A stretch of 64,000 bases of DNA from Candidatus Pantoea varia (GCF_900115075.1 NZ_FOVG01000001.1:1302001-1366000), one strand, 5' to 3'. Shown: positions 26,668-35,222, counted from the stretch's first letter. Program-made: numbers and translations. The notes: generated from the sequence alone by a model not told the origin.

Positions 26668-28743
26668 ATGTCAAACAGTCAGCGTTTTGAAATTACGGCG
26701 GGTTACAGCCATTTGCTGGGGGCCAACTTTGATGGCCAGGGCGTGAACTTCGCCCTGTTCAGCGCCCACGCCGAGCGGGTGGAACTCTGTCTGTACGATC
26801 CCAGCGGCAAAACGGAAATTGCCCGTCTGGAGCTACCGGAATACACCCATGAAGTGTGGCACGGCTACATTCCGGGGCTGAAGCCCGGCGCGCTCTATGG
26901 CTATCGCGTCTATGGTCCGTATGATCCGGAAAATGGTCATCGCTTTAATCCGAACAAGTTGCTGCTCGACCCGTACGCTCGTGAGCTTGCGGGCGACATC
27001 GCCTGGAACGAGGCGCACTTCGCGTACGATCTCTATCACGACGATAAAGATTTGACGTTCGACACCCGTGACAGCGCGCCGTTTACGCCAAAGTGCCGGG
27101 TTGTCGATCCTAATGAATTCGACTGGCACGATCAAAACCGCCCGAATGTGCCGTGGCCAAAAACCGTCATCTATGAAACCCACGTAAAAGGCTTCACGCA
27201 GCTCAACACCGCGCTGCCGCCGGAAATGCGCGGCACCTTTGACGGCATGAGCCACAAATCGACCGTCGACTACATCAAAAGCCTGGGCATTACCTCGGTT
27301 GAACTGCTGCCGGTGCACTGGTTCCCGGACGATCAGCACCTGCTGGACAAGGGGCTGAAAAACTTCTGGGGTTACAACACGCTGGGCTTCTTTGCGCCCG
27401 CAACCCGCTACTTCGGGCCGCGCGGTATTCAGGGCTTTCGTGACATGGTGCGCGCCTTCCATGATGCCGGTATTGAGGTGATCCTCGACGTGGTCTATAA
27501 CCACACCGCCGAGGGGAATGAGCTGGGGCCGACGCTGTCATTTAAAGGCATCGATAACTTCTCCTATTACCGCACGATGCCAGACCAGCATCGTTACTAC
27601 ATCAACGACACCGGCACGGGTAACACCGTGAACACCTCACATCCGCGCGTGCTGCAGATGGTGCTCGATTCGCTGCGTTACTGGTCTGAGTCGATGCATA
27701 TCGACGGCTTCCGCTTCGACCTCGGCACCATTCTTGGCCGTGAACCCGATGGTTTTGACCCGCGCGGCGGCTTCTTCGATGCCATAATGCAGGACCCGGT
27801 CCTGTCGCAGAAAAAGCTGATTGGTGAGCCCTGGGATATCGGTCCCGGCGGCTATCAGGTGGGCAGCTTCCCGCCAGGCTGGGCAGAGTGGAACGATCAG
27901 TATCGCGATACGGTGCGTGACTACTGGAAAGGCAACAACGTCTCCACCGACTTTGCCGCCCGCCTGCTGGGTTCCGGCGATCTCTATGACCAGCACGGTC
28001 GCCGCCCATGGGCCAGCGTCAACTTTATCACGGCGCATGATGGCTTCACCCTCAACGATCTGGTGTCGTACAACGACAAACATAACGCGGAGAACGGCGA
28101 AGACAACAACGATGGCCATAACGACAACCGCTCGTACAACTATGGGGTTGAAGGCCCGACCGATGATGAAGGCATCAACGCGGTGCGCGAGCGTCAGAAG
28201 CGCAACTTCCTCGCCACGCTGATCTTCTCACACGGTACGCCAATGCTGCTGGCGGGTGACGAGTTTGGCCGCAGCCAGATGGGTAACAACAACGGCTACT
28301 GCCAGGACAGCGAAATCTCCTGGGTACACTGGGATAACCTGCCGGAATCTGCCGAGGCGCTGCGCGAGTTCACCCGCCAGATCCTGACGTTACGCGCTCA
28401 GCAGCCGTTACTGCGCCGTGAAAACTGGCGTGATGGCATGGATATCAAATGGTTTAACGCCGGTGGCGGCTTCCAGCAGGCTGAGCAGTGGGATGAAGGC
28501 TCAACGCTGGGGGTCTATATCGGCCGACCGGATTTGCAGACTGAGGAAGGCATCTGGCACGATGTCCTGATGCTGTTCAATCCGTTTGAAGGCAATGTAC
28601 CGTTCCAGATTCCGCAGTTTGGTGAAGGCGGCTGGGTGCTGGAACTGACCACCAGCGACACCGCGAAGCGCGGTCTGGTGATCACCAAAGAGAAGGATTT
28701 CGATCTGGAAGGACGCAGCTTCGCCCTGTTCAGACGTCCATAG
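26668..28743 (+). CDS. treX: Glycogen debranching enzyme (TreX/GlgX)
   Basis: Isoamylase-type debranching enzyme that cleaves alpha-1,6 branches of glycogen and releases linear maltodextrins, the substrate for TreY. It has 691 residues: an N-terminal CBM48-like domain (GANFDGQGVNFALFSAHAERV), a GH13_11 barrel, and a C-terminal beta domain. The catalytic triad is visible as Asp351 (DGFRFDLGT), Glu387 (LIGEPWDIGPGGYQVG) and Asp458 (TAHDGFTLNDLVSYNDKHN). It lies 56 bases after treY, in one probable operon. The name treX rather than glgX is inferred from this context. Confidence 0.94.
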   Translation: MSNSQRFEITAGYSHLLGANFDGQGVNFALFSAHAERVELCLYDPSGKTEIARLELPEYTHEVWHGYIPGLKPGALYGYRVYGPYDPENGHRFNPNKLLLDPYARELAGDIAWNEAHFAYDLYHDDKDLTFDTRDSAPFTPKCRVVDPNEFDWHDQNRPNVPWPKTVIYETHVKGFTQLNTALPPEMRGTFDGMSHKSTVDYIKSLGITSVELLPVHWFPDDQHLLDKGLKNFWGYNTLGFFAPATRYFGPRGIQGFRDMVRAFHDAGIEVILDVVYNHTAEGNELGPTLSFKGIDNFSYYRTMPDQHRYYINDTGTGNTVNTSHPRVLQMVLDSLRYWSESMHIDGFRFDLGTILGREPDGFDPRGGFFDAIMQDPVLSQKKLIGEPWDIGPGGYQVGSFPPGWAEWNDQYRDTVRDYWKGNNVSTDFAARLLGSGDLYDQHGRRPWASVNFITAHDGFTLNDLVSYNDKHNAENGEDNNDGHNDNRSYNYGVEGPTDDEGINAVRERQKRNFLATLIFSHGTPMLLAGDEFGRSQMGNNNGYCQDSEISWVHWDNLPESAEALREFTRQILTLRAQQPLLRRENWRDGMDIKWFNAGGGFQQAEQWDEGSTLGVYIGRPDLQTEEGIWHDVLMLFNPFEGNVPFQIPQFGEGGWVLELTTSDTAKRGLVITKEKDFDLEGRSFALFRRP

Positions 28744-28774
28744 ACGTTAACCCCGGTTAGAAAGTCGTCATCTG

Positions 28775-28797
28775 GCGCAGCGCATTTCGCGCTGCGC
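28775..28797 (+). terminator. Hairpin closing the treZYX operon
   Basis: The perfect 9-bp stem GCGCAGCGC / GCGCTGCGC has a five-base loop, 31 bases after the treX stop. Only a mixed T/G stretch follows. Confidence 0.65.
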
Positions 28798-28870
28798 TTG
28801 TGTTTCTGGCTATGGCTGCCAGGCTTAACCGGTTGTTAACAGTGAGAATTGATGCTGATAAGGAGGCATA

Positions 28871-29635
28871 ATGTCCAGATTTACGCAGAAAGTTGTGGTT
28901 GTGACAGGTGCCGGGTCCGGCATTGGCGAAGCCAGCGCAAAGCGCTTCGCTGAAGAAGGGGCATCAGTGGTGCTGGTAGGCCGTACCGCGCAGAAACTGG
29001 AAGAGACGCTGGCCGACATGACGCCGGGCGATCACCTGGTGGCAGCGTGCGACGTCTCAGAAGCCGAACAGGTTAAGCTGCTGTCAGAAACCGTGCTGAA
29101 GAAGTATGGCCGGGTTGACGTGCTGGTGAATAACGCGGGCGTCATCGTGCAGGGCCGGGTCCATGAAGTCGACCTCGACGCATGGAAAACCCTGATGAAA
29201 ACCGACCTTGATGGCGTTTTCCATGGCGTGCACTATTTCATGCCTGCCCTGTTAGCGAGCAAAGGCAACGTGGTCAACATCTCTTCCGTTTCCGGCTTAG
29301 GCGGTGACTGGGGCATGAGCATCTATAACGCGGCCAAAGGGGCGATCACTAACTTCACCCGTGCGCTGGCGATGGACTACGGCGCGGATGGCGTGCGGGT
29401 TAATGCAGTCTGCCCCGGCTTTACGCTCACCGATCTGACCGAAGATGCCAGTCAGGATCAGGAATTAATGGAACGCTTTTACGATCGCATTCCGCTGCGC
29501 CGTGCCGGTGAAGCAGATGATATCGCCCGTGCCATTCTGTTTATTGCCAGCGACGAAGCCAGTTATATTACCGGCGTCAATCTGCCGGTCGATGGCGGAA
29601 TTACCGCCTCAAATGGCCAGCCTAAACAGGCTTAA
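28871..29635 (+). CDS. Short-chain dehydrogenase/reductase
   Basis: Classical SDR oxidoreductase of 254 residues with cofactor motif TGAGSGIGEASA near residue 13, the acidic/Arg choice loop VGRTAQKLEE (Arg fits NADP), NNAG at about residue 88, catalytic Ser in NISSVSG, YNAAKGA as the Tyr/Lys pair, and the C-terminal ITGVNLPVDGG. The substrate is unknown. AAGGAGG precedes the ATG at good spacing. It has its own terminator, so it is probably not part of the trehalose operon. The family has many activities and no narrower name is safe. Confidence 0.9.
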   Translation: MSRFTQKVVVVTGAGSGIGEASAKRFAEEGASVVLVGRTAQKLEETLADMTPGDHLVAACDVSEAEQVKLLSETVLKKYGRVDVLVNNAGVIVQGRVHEVDLDAWKTLMKTDLDGVFHGVHYFMPALLASKGNVVNISSVSGLGGDWGMSIYNAAKGAITNFTRALAMDYGADGVRVNAVCPGFTLTDLTEDASQDQELMERFYDRIPLRRAGEADDIARAILFIASDEASYITGVNLPVDGGITASNGQPKQA

Positions 29636-29644
29636 ATAAATATC

Positions 29645-29672
29645 AGGGCAGCGTATTCACGCTGCCTTTTTA
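29645..29672 (+). terminator. Terminator of the dehydrogenase
   Basis: The 8-bp stem GGCAGCGT / ACGCTGCC with loop ATTC is followed by five T. Confidence 0.9.
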
Positions 29673-29747
29673 TTCTGACCGGCCCGCAGAATTAATTCGC
29701 TTTATTATCCTTCCGCCCCGGCAGAAAAATAACGCCCTGAAAACGAA

Positions 29748-30023
29748 TTAATGTTTTGGCGTATGGCGGGTTGGCGTTGCTGCGCGTGCCGGTTTAATTG
29801 CCGTACTGCTGCTCGTCGGGCAAATAAAGGTGCTCAGGCAGGCATTACAGAGTATGGCATTAGCGTGATGGACTTTCGCCACGGCCAGCGCCTGCTGGCG
29901 AGTATAAAGCGAACCAATAAAAACGCGTTTATCGTTCTTTGACAGATTAACGCAACCTTCTTTGTGTAAAATCCATCCACCCATGGGACGCGGGCACAGA
30001 TAATAGTAGCTGGCTTTGAGCAT
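29748..30023 (-). CDS. Small Cys-containing protein of unknown function (91 residues)
   Basis: Not recognised by family name, but it looks like a real protein. It begins with an aromatic-rich stretch (YYYLCPRPMGGWILHKEGC) and continues with a helix (RQQALAVAKVHHANA) and a second pair of cysteines (ILCNACLSTFICP), so four to five cysteines could bind a metal. The last 20 residues are a Ser/Thr/Pro/Arg tail. Two ATGs nine bases apart compete; CAGG ends directly before the first and has normal spacing to the second (30023), which is used here. Confidence 0.65.
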   Translation of the reverse strand: MLKASYYYLCPRPMGGWILHKEGCVNLSKNDKRVFIGSLYTRQQALAVAKVHHANAILCNACLSTFICPTSSSTAIKPARAATPTRHTPKH

Positions 30024-30032
30024 GGTATTCAT

Positions 30033-30534
30033 CCTGATAGTTGCTGTATGTATCTTAAAAAACGAACCAAAATTCGTAAGAGTTTTTTTTTGTAATCTGA
30101 AGCGTTATTAAACTAACTGAGAATTTACCCTAAAACCACTTTATTGCGTAACTCAAACTGACTTTGAGAATATGCCCTTTTTTGCCGCTGACATCGCTTC
30201 AGGCATTCGGTGCCCTGAAACATACCCACGCGTTTAGCAGCCCCGCTTGCATTTGTGATGCTAATGCATCAATAAATCAGCAAAAATTAAAATAATCTCT
30301 TTAAAACAATAAATTAAGTAGACATCCGGCGAATACGCCCTGCAAGTACCCAGCGTTATGATTAGAGTCACAACTAACTCCTTCCCCCCCCACAGGGGTA
30401 AGTATGAGTATTGATAAACTGAGACTAAAAAACAGTGAAAGCCTCCTGCAGCGCGCCTTTAAGCGAAGCGCCAGCGTGCCTGGCGTCAGGGATTTATCAA
30501 TACCGCCGTGTGCAAAGGATAGGAATGGGCTTGA
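30033..30534. other. AT-rich intergenic region
   Basis: About 500 bases without a convincing gene. A 5-bp hairpin followed by nine T at 30062-30091 could be a weak terminator. A 52-codon frame with a GGGG ribosome site runs from 30404 to 30562, but its 3' end is occupied by a palindromic operator, and it is not called. CATTTGTGATGCTAATGCATCAATAAA near 30255 is repetitive without a clear meaning. Confidence 0.4.
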
Positions 30535-30560
30535 AAAAGTAAAACGATCGGTTTACTTTT
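30535..30560. promoter_or_regulatory. Palindromic operator in front of the tetR-type gene
   Basis: AAAAGTAAA (30535-30543) is mirrored by TTTACTTTT (30552-30560), with CGATCG at the centre; a single mismatched pair remains in 26 bases. It ends five bases before the regulator start codon, the usual place for an autoregulatory TetR-family site. Confidence 0.75.
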
Positions 30561-30565
30561 GAGTA

Positions 30566-31108
30566 ATGAAAAAGAGAAACGATATCATTCAGGCTGCCGA
30601 GCGGCTCTTCTATACTCATGGCTTTCATGCCACCAGCACCGATCAACTCTGTCGGGAAGCGGGCGTCTCTACGCGTACGCTTTATCATCACTTCGCCTCA
30701 CGCGAAGCACTGACCTCTGCCGTGCTGAGTGCTCGCGAGGAGCGTTTTATGGCTGACCTGCTGCCATCGCAACAGCCAGAGGCGATAGCGCAGCTGTTTG
30801 TGGTGCTGGGCGACTGGACAAAGGCGAACGGTGCCCATGGTTGTTTCTTCCTGAAAGCCTGGGGGGAATATGCGGCGCGCGACAGTGAGCTGGCCGCTCA
30901 GGCACTGGCCTTCCGTGCCACAATGCGCCACTACATAACACAGTGTGTGACGCATCTGAACGGTGCTGAAGATCGGCAACTGAGTGATGCCATCTGGATA
31001 CTCTTCGAAGGCGCGATTACCACGGCGCTCCTGACCGGCCCTGCCGCGGCCCGGCAGGCGGCTCAGGTCGCCCGCCAGCTACTGCGTCAAAACGGCGTGA
31101 CCGGATGA
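30566..31108 (+). CDS. TetR-family transcriptional regulator
   Basis: A one-domain-plus-ligand-pocket repressor of 180 residues. The N-terminal helix-turn-helix is typical: IIQAAERLFYTHGFHATSTDQL, REAGVSTRTLYHHFASREAL. The ligand-binding part, with LFVVLGDWTKANGAHGCFFLKAW, resembles the group that regulates exporter or reductase genes; the inducer is unknown. A near-perfect palindrome directly upstream suggests that it represses its own transcript. Its stop overlaps the transporter start by four bases, so it presumably controls that transporter as a two-gene operon. Confidence 0.92.
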   Translation: MKKRNDIIQAAERLFYTHGFHATSTDQLCREAGVSTRTLYHHFASREALTSAVLSAREERFMADLLPSQQPEAIAQLFVVLGDWTKANGAHGCFFLKAWGEYAARDSELAAQALAFRATMRHYITQCVTHLNGAEDRQLSDAIWILFEGAITTALLTGPAAARQAAQVARQLLRQNGVTG

Positions 31109-32253
31109 GATCGTCTGCAGCACTGGCCCTCACCGGTTTTAGTCTGATCGCCGCGACTTACGGTATGGCCCGCTTTTCATGGGGATTGATGCTGCCCGCT
31201 ATCTCGTCAGATATTCCGTTCAGCCCACAGCAGGCGGGGTTGCTGTCGGCATGCAGCTTTGTGGCTTACTGCTTCACTATTCTCACGTCAGCAGCGCTGG
31301 CGGATCGCTATGGCGCACGAGTGACCGCGCTGCTGGCCTCACTCAGTGCAACGGCAGGTCTGCTGCTGCTCGCCTGTGCCTCTTCAGCACTGATGCTGGC
31401 GGCCGGACTGTTTATCGCCGGATTGAGTGCTGGTCTGGCTTCGCCCGCACTGGCCGCGGCGGTCAGTGATCGAATCCCTGCTGCGGGTCAGCCGCGCATC
31501 AATACCCTAATCAATGCCGGCACCAGCGCGGGCATTATCCTGACGGTGGTGATCCTGAGCGTTCTGCCCGGCGGCTGGCGTGCCGCCTGTCTGCTGTTCG
31601 CTCTGCTGTCCCTGGCCTGTGTGCTGCCGGTGATGCGCGTGTTATCGGGTCACGCCGCCAGTCGCGCCGCCAGAGTGCGTCACTGGCACCAGCGACTGTA
31701 TCGCCGCACCATGCATCGGCTGATGAGTATTGCGTTGATTTCGGGTCTGGTCAGTGCGGCCTGGTGGAGCTTTGGGTCAGCGCTGCTGCGACAGCATGTC
31801 GGTGTTGATGAAGAGACCGCCCGCTTACTCTGGCTGATTGCCGGAGGGGCAGGCATCGTGGGAGCGGCAACCGGCCCGGTCGCTGCCCGTATCGGGCTGA
31901 AGGGTGTCTACCGGCTCTCACTGTGCGGAATGGCGGTGCCACTGCTGGTGCTGGCCTGGAGTCGGGGCGAATCCACCGGCTTACTGATCGCGGTTGCCTG
32001 CTGCGGCGCAGGTTACGTCACGCTGTCGGGCGTGCTGCTGGTGTGGGGCGCTCGCGCCACCGCCGAAGACCCGGCGACCGGCGTCGGCATCCTGTTTTTT
32101 ATGCTGGCGGCAGGCCAGGTAGTGGGATCGCTGCTGTTTGGTCAGCTCTACGCCTGCTGGGGTGCCACTACGGCCTTAACGCTGTTTGCGATCGGGGCCC
32201 TGCTGTTGCTGTTTATTGCACCGGCACAGAACAGCGGAGAGGCAGTTAAATAA
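31105..32253 (+). CDS. Major facilitator superfamily transporter
   Basis: Inner-membrane transporter of 382 residues with about twelve hydrophobic helices. The loop between helices 2 and 3 has the MFS signature ALADRYGARVTALLAS (residues 64-79), and a long basic loop (RAARVRHWHQRLYRR) separates the two halves. The family comprises YbfB/YjiJ-like exporters; the substrate is unknown. Translational coupling to the TetR gene by an ATGA overlap points to a substrate-induced efflux pump. Local GC is high, without signs of decay. Confidence 0.9.
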   Translation: MRSSAALALTGFSLIAATYGMARFSWGLMLPAISSDIPFSPQQAGLLSACSFVAYCFTILTSAALADRYGARVTALLASLSATAGLLLLACASSALMLAAGLFIAGLSAGLASPALAAAVSDRIPAAGQPRINTLINAGTSAGIILTVVILSVLPGGWRAACLLFALLSLACVLPVMRVLSGHAASRAARVRHWHQRLYRRTMHRLMSIALISGLVSAAWWSFGSALLRQHVGVDEETARLLWLIAGGAGIVGAATGPVAARIGLKGVYRLSLCGMAVPLLVLAWSRGESTGLLIAVACCGAGYVTLSGVLLVWGARATAEDPATGVGILFFMLAAGQVVGSLLFGQLYACWGATTALTLFAIGALLLLFIAPAQNSGEAVK

Positions 32254-32405
32254 GCAGGCGTCGACGAATGGGATAGACTAGCCGGTAAACGTAATAAATA
32301 GTCGCTGAGGTGCCATGCCAGACAGTCCGAAAATAAGTGTCCGGCTAATGAGGAGTAATAATTTAATCCGGCTGACTATCGCGTGATAAGCATTCCCCGC
32401 TCGAA

Positions 32406-32639
32406 TCAGATCGCGCGGATATTTTTAATGCGGGGATTAACTTTCTGCTGAAGCAAATCTTCTTCCGGACCCAGATAATAAGGCACAGCACACTGCTTAC
32501 CATCTTTGGTAAAAATAATCTGGTTATCGTGCAGGAATAACGCCGTGAAATGGCCCAGTACCACACCATTTAATTCAAAGCAGTGATTTCTTGCTGCACG
32601 CAGCCCCTGCTTACTATTCAGAAAATCAACAAATCGCAT
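32406..32639 (-). CDS. Small hypothetical protein (77 residues)
   Basis: Not recognised. It begins MRFVDFLNSKQGLRAARNHC, then alternates strands and turns (ELNGVVLGHFTALFLHDNQIIFTKDGKQ), and ends with AVPYYLGPEEDLLQQKVNPR. It looks like a small beta-rich domain. There is no signal peptide. GGAGG lies nine bases upstream of the ATG; a GTG one codon earlier is an alternative. It has lower GC than the transporter next to it. It is isolated between two plus-strand genes. Confidence 0.6.
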   Translation of the reverse strand: MRFVDFLNSKQGLRAARNHCFELNGVVLGHFTALFLHDNQIIFTKDGKQCAVPYYLGPEEDLLQQKVNPRIKNIRAI

Positions 32640-32928
32640 CACGCTGCGCCTCCAGATAATTAATCACCCCCACCAGAACCGCAAGGATAATAGCCTTAAC
32701 CCTGGCACGAATCACCCACCTGATGCTGTTTTCAGAATAGGCTTAATTACCATTCAGTAGTGGCACTAAACCGGGAGGATCTTTTCTCTGTTTTATGCCA
32801 GGAATAATCCTGGAGAACGACGCACTCATAAAATTTCACGAACGCGTAATATTTATATTGCGCCCTCACATCGCCCGCTATAACGTTGTTTTTTCACCAA
32901 CTGCAGGCTTTCGGGACAAAACCGCATA

Positions 32929-33450
32929 ATGGAAATTTTTGAGGCAGATGAACGCCACATCACGGCGATTCAGCAGATCTACGCCTGGCATGTCCTTAAC
33001 GGCACCGGCTCATTTGAGACCGTGCCGCCCGATGCCGCAGAGATTGGCGAGCGGATGCGGAAGATTCAGCAGGCGGGCCTGCCGTGGTTTATCGCCGTCA
33101 GCGACGGAGAAGTACGCGGGTTCTGCTATCTGACGCCTTATCGTCCGCGCCATGCCTACCGGCACACGCTGGAAGACTCAATTTATATCGATCCCGGATT
33201 TCAGAAGCGCGGTGCCGGTTCACGTCTGTTAGAGCATGCCATCCGCTGGGCTGAGCAGGCAGGATACCGCCAGCTCATCGCTAACGTCGGCGACAGCGAG
33301 AACCAGGGTTCGATCGCCGTGCATCGCGCCGCAGGCTTTGAAATGACGGGTATTCTGCGATCGGTGGGCTTTAAACAGGGCCGCTGGCTGGATACCGTTT
33401 TTATGCAGCGCTCTCTGGGAACGGGCGATACCACGCTGCCGGTTAACTAA
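32929..33450 (+). CDS. GNAT-family N-acetyltransferase (Pat/MnaT-like)
   Basis: Acetyl-CoA-dependent acetyltransferase of the phosphinothricin/methionine sulfone type; E. coli MnaT (YncA) is the nearest well-known enzyme. At 173 residues it has the family length. Evidence: the N-terminal FEADERHITAIQQIYAWHV, NGTGSFETVPP, the acetyl-CoA pocket IYIDPGFQKRGAGSRLLE near residue 88, ANVGDSENQGSIAVHRAAGFE, and GFKQGRWLDTVFMQR. It probably detoxifies amino-acid analogues. It stands alone on its strand, 100 bases before the photoreceptor. Confidence 0.88.
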   Translation: MEIFEADERHITAIQQIYAWHVLNGTGSFETVPPDAAEIGERMRKIQQAGLPWFIAVSDGEVRGFCYLTPYRPRHAYRHTLEDSIYIDPGFQKRGAGSRLLEHAIRWAEQAGYRQLIANVGDSENQGSIAVHRAAGFEMTGILRSVGFKQGRWLDTVFMQRSLGTGDTTLPVN

Positions 33451-33550
33451 AACAGAGTCAGAGTGAGAAAGACCTACTGGCCCTCGTTTTCCCCGGAAGA
33501 AGCTTCTGGTAAGGTGCCGTAACAAAAAATAAAAAATTCCGGAAATCTTA

Positions 33551-34762
33551 ATGTTGTCGACAATCATCTATCGCAGCCACATTACCGAACATGTGCCGCT
33601 TGAGATCCTGAATGGTTTGGCGCGGAAAGCGAATAAAATCAATAAATCATCCAGCGTCACCGGAATTTTATTGTTCAATGGCACGCACTTCTTTCAGCTG
33701 CTGGAAGGTCCGGAGGCGGCGGTAAAGACCGTTTACAGCCGGATTTGCCAGGATCCCCGCCACCATAATCTGGTCGAACTGCTGCGCGATTACGCCCCGG
33801 CACGCCGTTTTGGCCACGTCGGTATGGAGCTGTTCGATCTGCGGCTGCATGATAAAGAGACGGTACTGGAGGCAGTGCTGGCAAAGTGCACCACAAAATA
33901 TCAGCTGACCTATGCCGATCGCGCACTGCAATTCCTGCGCACCTTTGTCGAAGCGCGGGAAAAAGAGAACTATTTTGAGATCCCTGCCGCCAGCGGCTGG
34001 ACGTTTATCCGTGACGAGTCAGAACAACGTGAAGGCAACGCATCGCTGGTGACAGCGGATGAGGTCAGCTTTGCTTTTCAGCCAATCGTTGACCCCTTCG
34101 CCTGCGAAATTGTCTCGCTGGAGGCGCTGCTGCGTGGCCCGCAGGGTGAGCCGCCGCTCGACTATTTTGCCCAACTGTCACGTGAGCAGCTCTATCAGCT
34201 CGATCTGAGGTCGAAAAAAATCGCCTTCGCACAGGCGAAGCAGCTGGGGATTGAGGGAATGACCCTGTCGATCAATCTGCTGCCGATGACGCTGGTGGAA
34301 GTGCCCGACGCCGTCTCGTTTTTGCTGGATGAGATTGCTGCGCAGGGGCTGGTGCCGGAGCAGATTATGGTTGAGTTCACCGAAAATGAAATTATCTCGC
34401 AACCTGAGGCCTTTGAAGCCGCCCTCAGGCAGCTGAAGGCGGCTGGCATCAGTCTGGCGCTGGATGATTTCGGTGCCGGTTTTGCTGGCCTGTCGCTGCT
34501 GACGCGCATTCAGCCTGACAAGATCAAGATTGACCGGGCCATTATCTCTGATGTGCATAAAAGTGGACCGAAGCAGGCGATCATTCATGCCATTCTGAAA
34601 TGCTGCTCCTCGCTGGAGATCGGTGTTATCGCCGAGGGCATTGAACAGCCGGAAGAGTGGATGTGGCTTGAAGCAGCAGGCGTGACCCAGTTCCAGGGTT
34701 TCCTGTTCTCCAGACCTGCACTGAATGGCATCGCCGCTGTGGCCTGGCCGGAGCTGGTTTAA
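33551..34762 (+). CDS. bluF: Blue-light receptor BLUF-EAL protein (BluF-like)
   Basis: Flavin blue-light sensor fused to an EAL domain, 403 residues, same architecture as E. coli BluF (YcgF). In the BLUF domain the photocycle residues Tyr7, Asn31 and Gln49 are in place. The C-terminal EAL domain keeps the full catalytic signature: EALLR (191-195), Asn242, Glu275, DDFGAGF (Asp305/Asp306), Lys326, Glu362 and QGF (382-384). E. coli BluF has lost several of these and acts only as an anti-repressor of BluR, so this copy may hydrolyse cyclic di-GMP in a light-dependent way. No MerR-type bluR is adjacent. Confidence 0.93.
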   Translation: MLSTIIYRSHITEHVPLEILNGLARKANKINKSSSVTGILLFNGTHFFQLLEGPEAAVKTVYSRICQDPRHHNLVELLRDYAPARRFGHVGMELFDLRLHDKETVLEAVLAKCTTKYQLTYADRALQFLRTFVEAREKENYFEIPAASGWTFIRDESEQREGNASLVTADEVSFAFQPIVDPFACEIVSLEALLRGPQGEPPLDYFAQLSREQLYQLDLRSKKIAFAQAKQLGIEGMTLSINLLPMTLVEVPDAVSFLLDEIAAQGLVPEQIMVEFTENEIISQPEAFEAALRQLKAAGISLALDDFGAGFAGLSLLTRIQPDKIKIDRAIISDVHKSGPKQAIIHAILKCCSSLEIGVIAEGIEQPEEWMWLEAAGVTQFQGFLFSRPALNGIAAVAWPELV

Positions 34763-34802
34763 CCCTGCGATTAGGATGAATTTGCGATTCCCTGCCTTGC
34801 TG

Positions 34803-34846
34803 GATCCTCCGGCTGCTGCTAAATAATTAACAGCGCCGGGGGGATC
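34803..34846 (+). terminator. Hairpin downstream of bluF
   Basis: GATCCTCCGGCTGCTG pairs with CAGCGCCGGGGGGATC, allowing one wobble pair and bulges. It lies 40 bases after the bluF stop, and a pyrimidine-rich stretch follows. Likely transcript end. Confidence 0.5.
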
Positions 34847-34988
34847 ATCTTTCTGTCATCTTCCCGCGTCACAGTCAGTCATAACCGAATCAGTGATTAA
34901 ATGTTTAGCAGTCAGATGTTCAGTGTTTAGGCCAGCGCTACGCGCCATGCGTGCGACGTGACTCCAGGAACAGCATTTGAGGAACTGA

Positions 34989-35222
34989 ATGAAGCAAATC
35001 ATCCGCGGTGATAAAGAACCCTCCCATATCCTGGCTGCGACCCGTGCGCTTGAAGCGCACTACTCCCGCTACGGAGAAGGTAATAAGTACCATCCCATTA
35101 TTTATTCTATCGCCTACCGCAGCCGGTTTTACCAGGTGGAGGTGATTACCCGACGTGAAACCATGGTGGCCACGGTGATAACCGGGGTTCGTAACCTGAC
35201 GCATCTCTCCGGCGCCGCCTGA
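34989..35222 (+). CDS. Small DUF4060-like protein
   Basis: A 77-residue cytosolic basic protein. The layout IIRGDKEPSHILAATRALEAHYSRYGE, then YSIAYRSRFYQVEVITRRETMVATVITGVRNLTHL, resembles DUF4060 proteins that I associate with lambdoid phages and their remnants; the function is unknown. The match is from memory of the pattern and not proven. TGAGGAAC lies about six bases before the ATG. It sits at the right-hand edge of the lineage-specific block, next to anmK, and could be a relic of an integration event. Confidence 0.6.
   Translation: MKQIIRGDKEPSHILAATRALEAHYSRYGEGNKYHPIIYSIAYRSRFYQVEVITRRETMVATVITGVRNLTHLSGAA

Noticed and set aside
30404..30562. 52-codon plus-strand frame with GGGG upstream
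   Set aside because: Its last part coincides with the palindromic operator, its codon use is poor, and the sequence shows no fold or signal.
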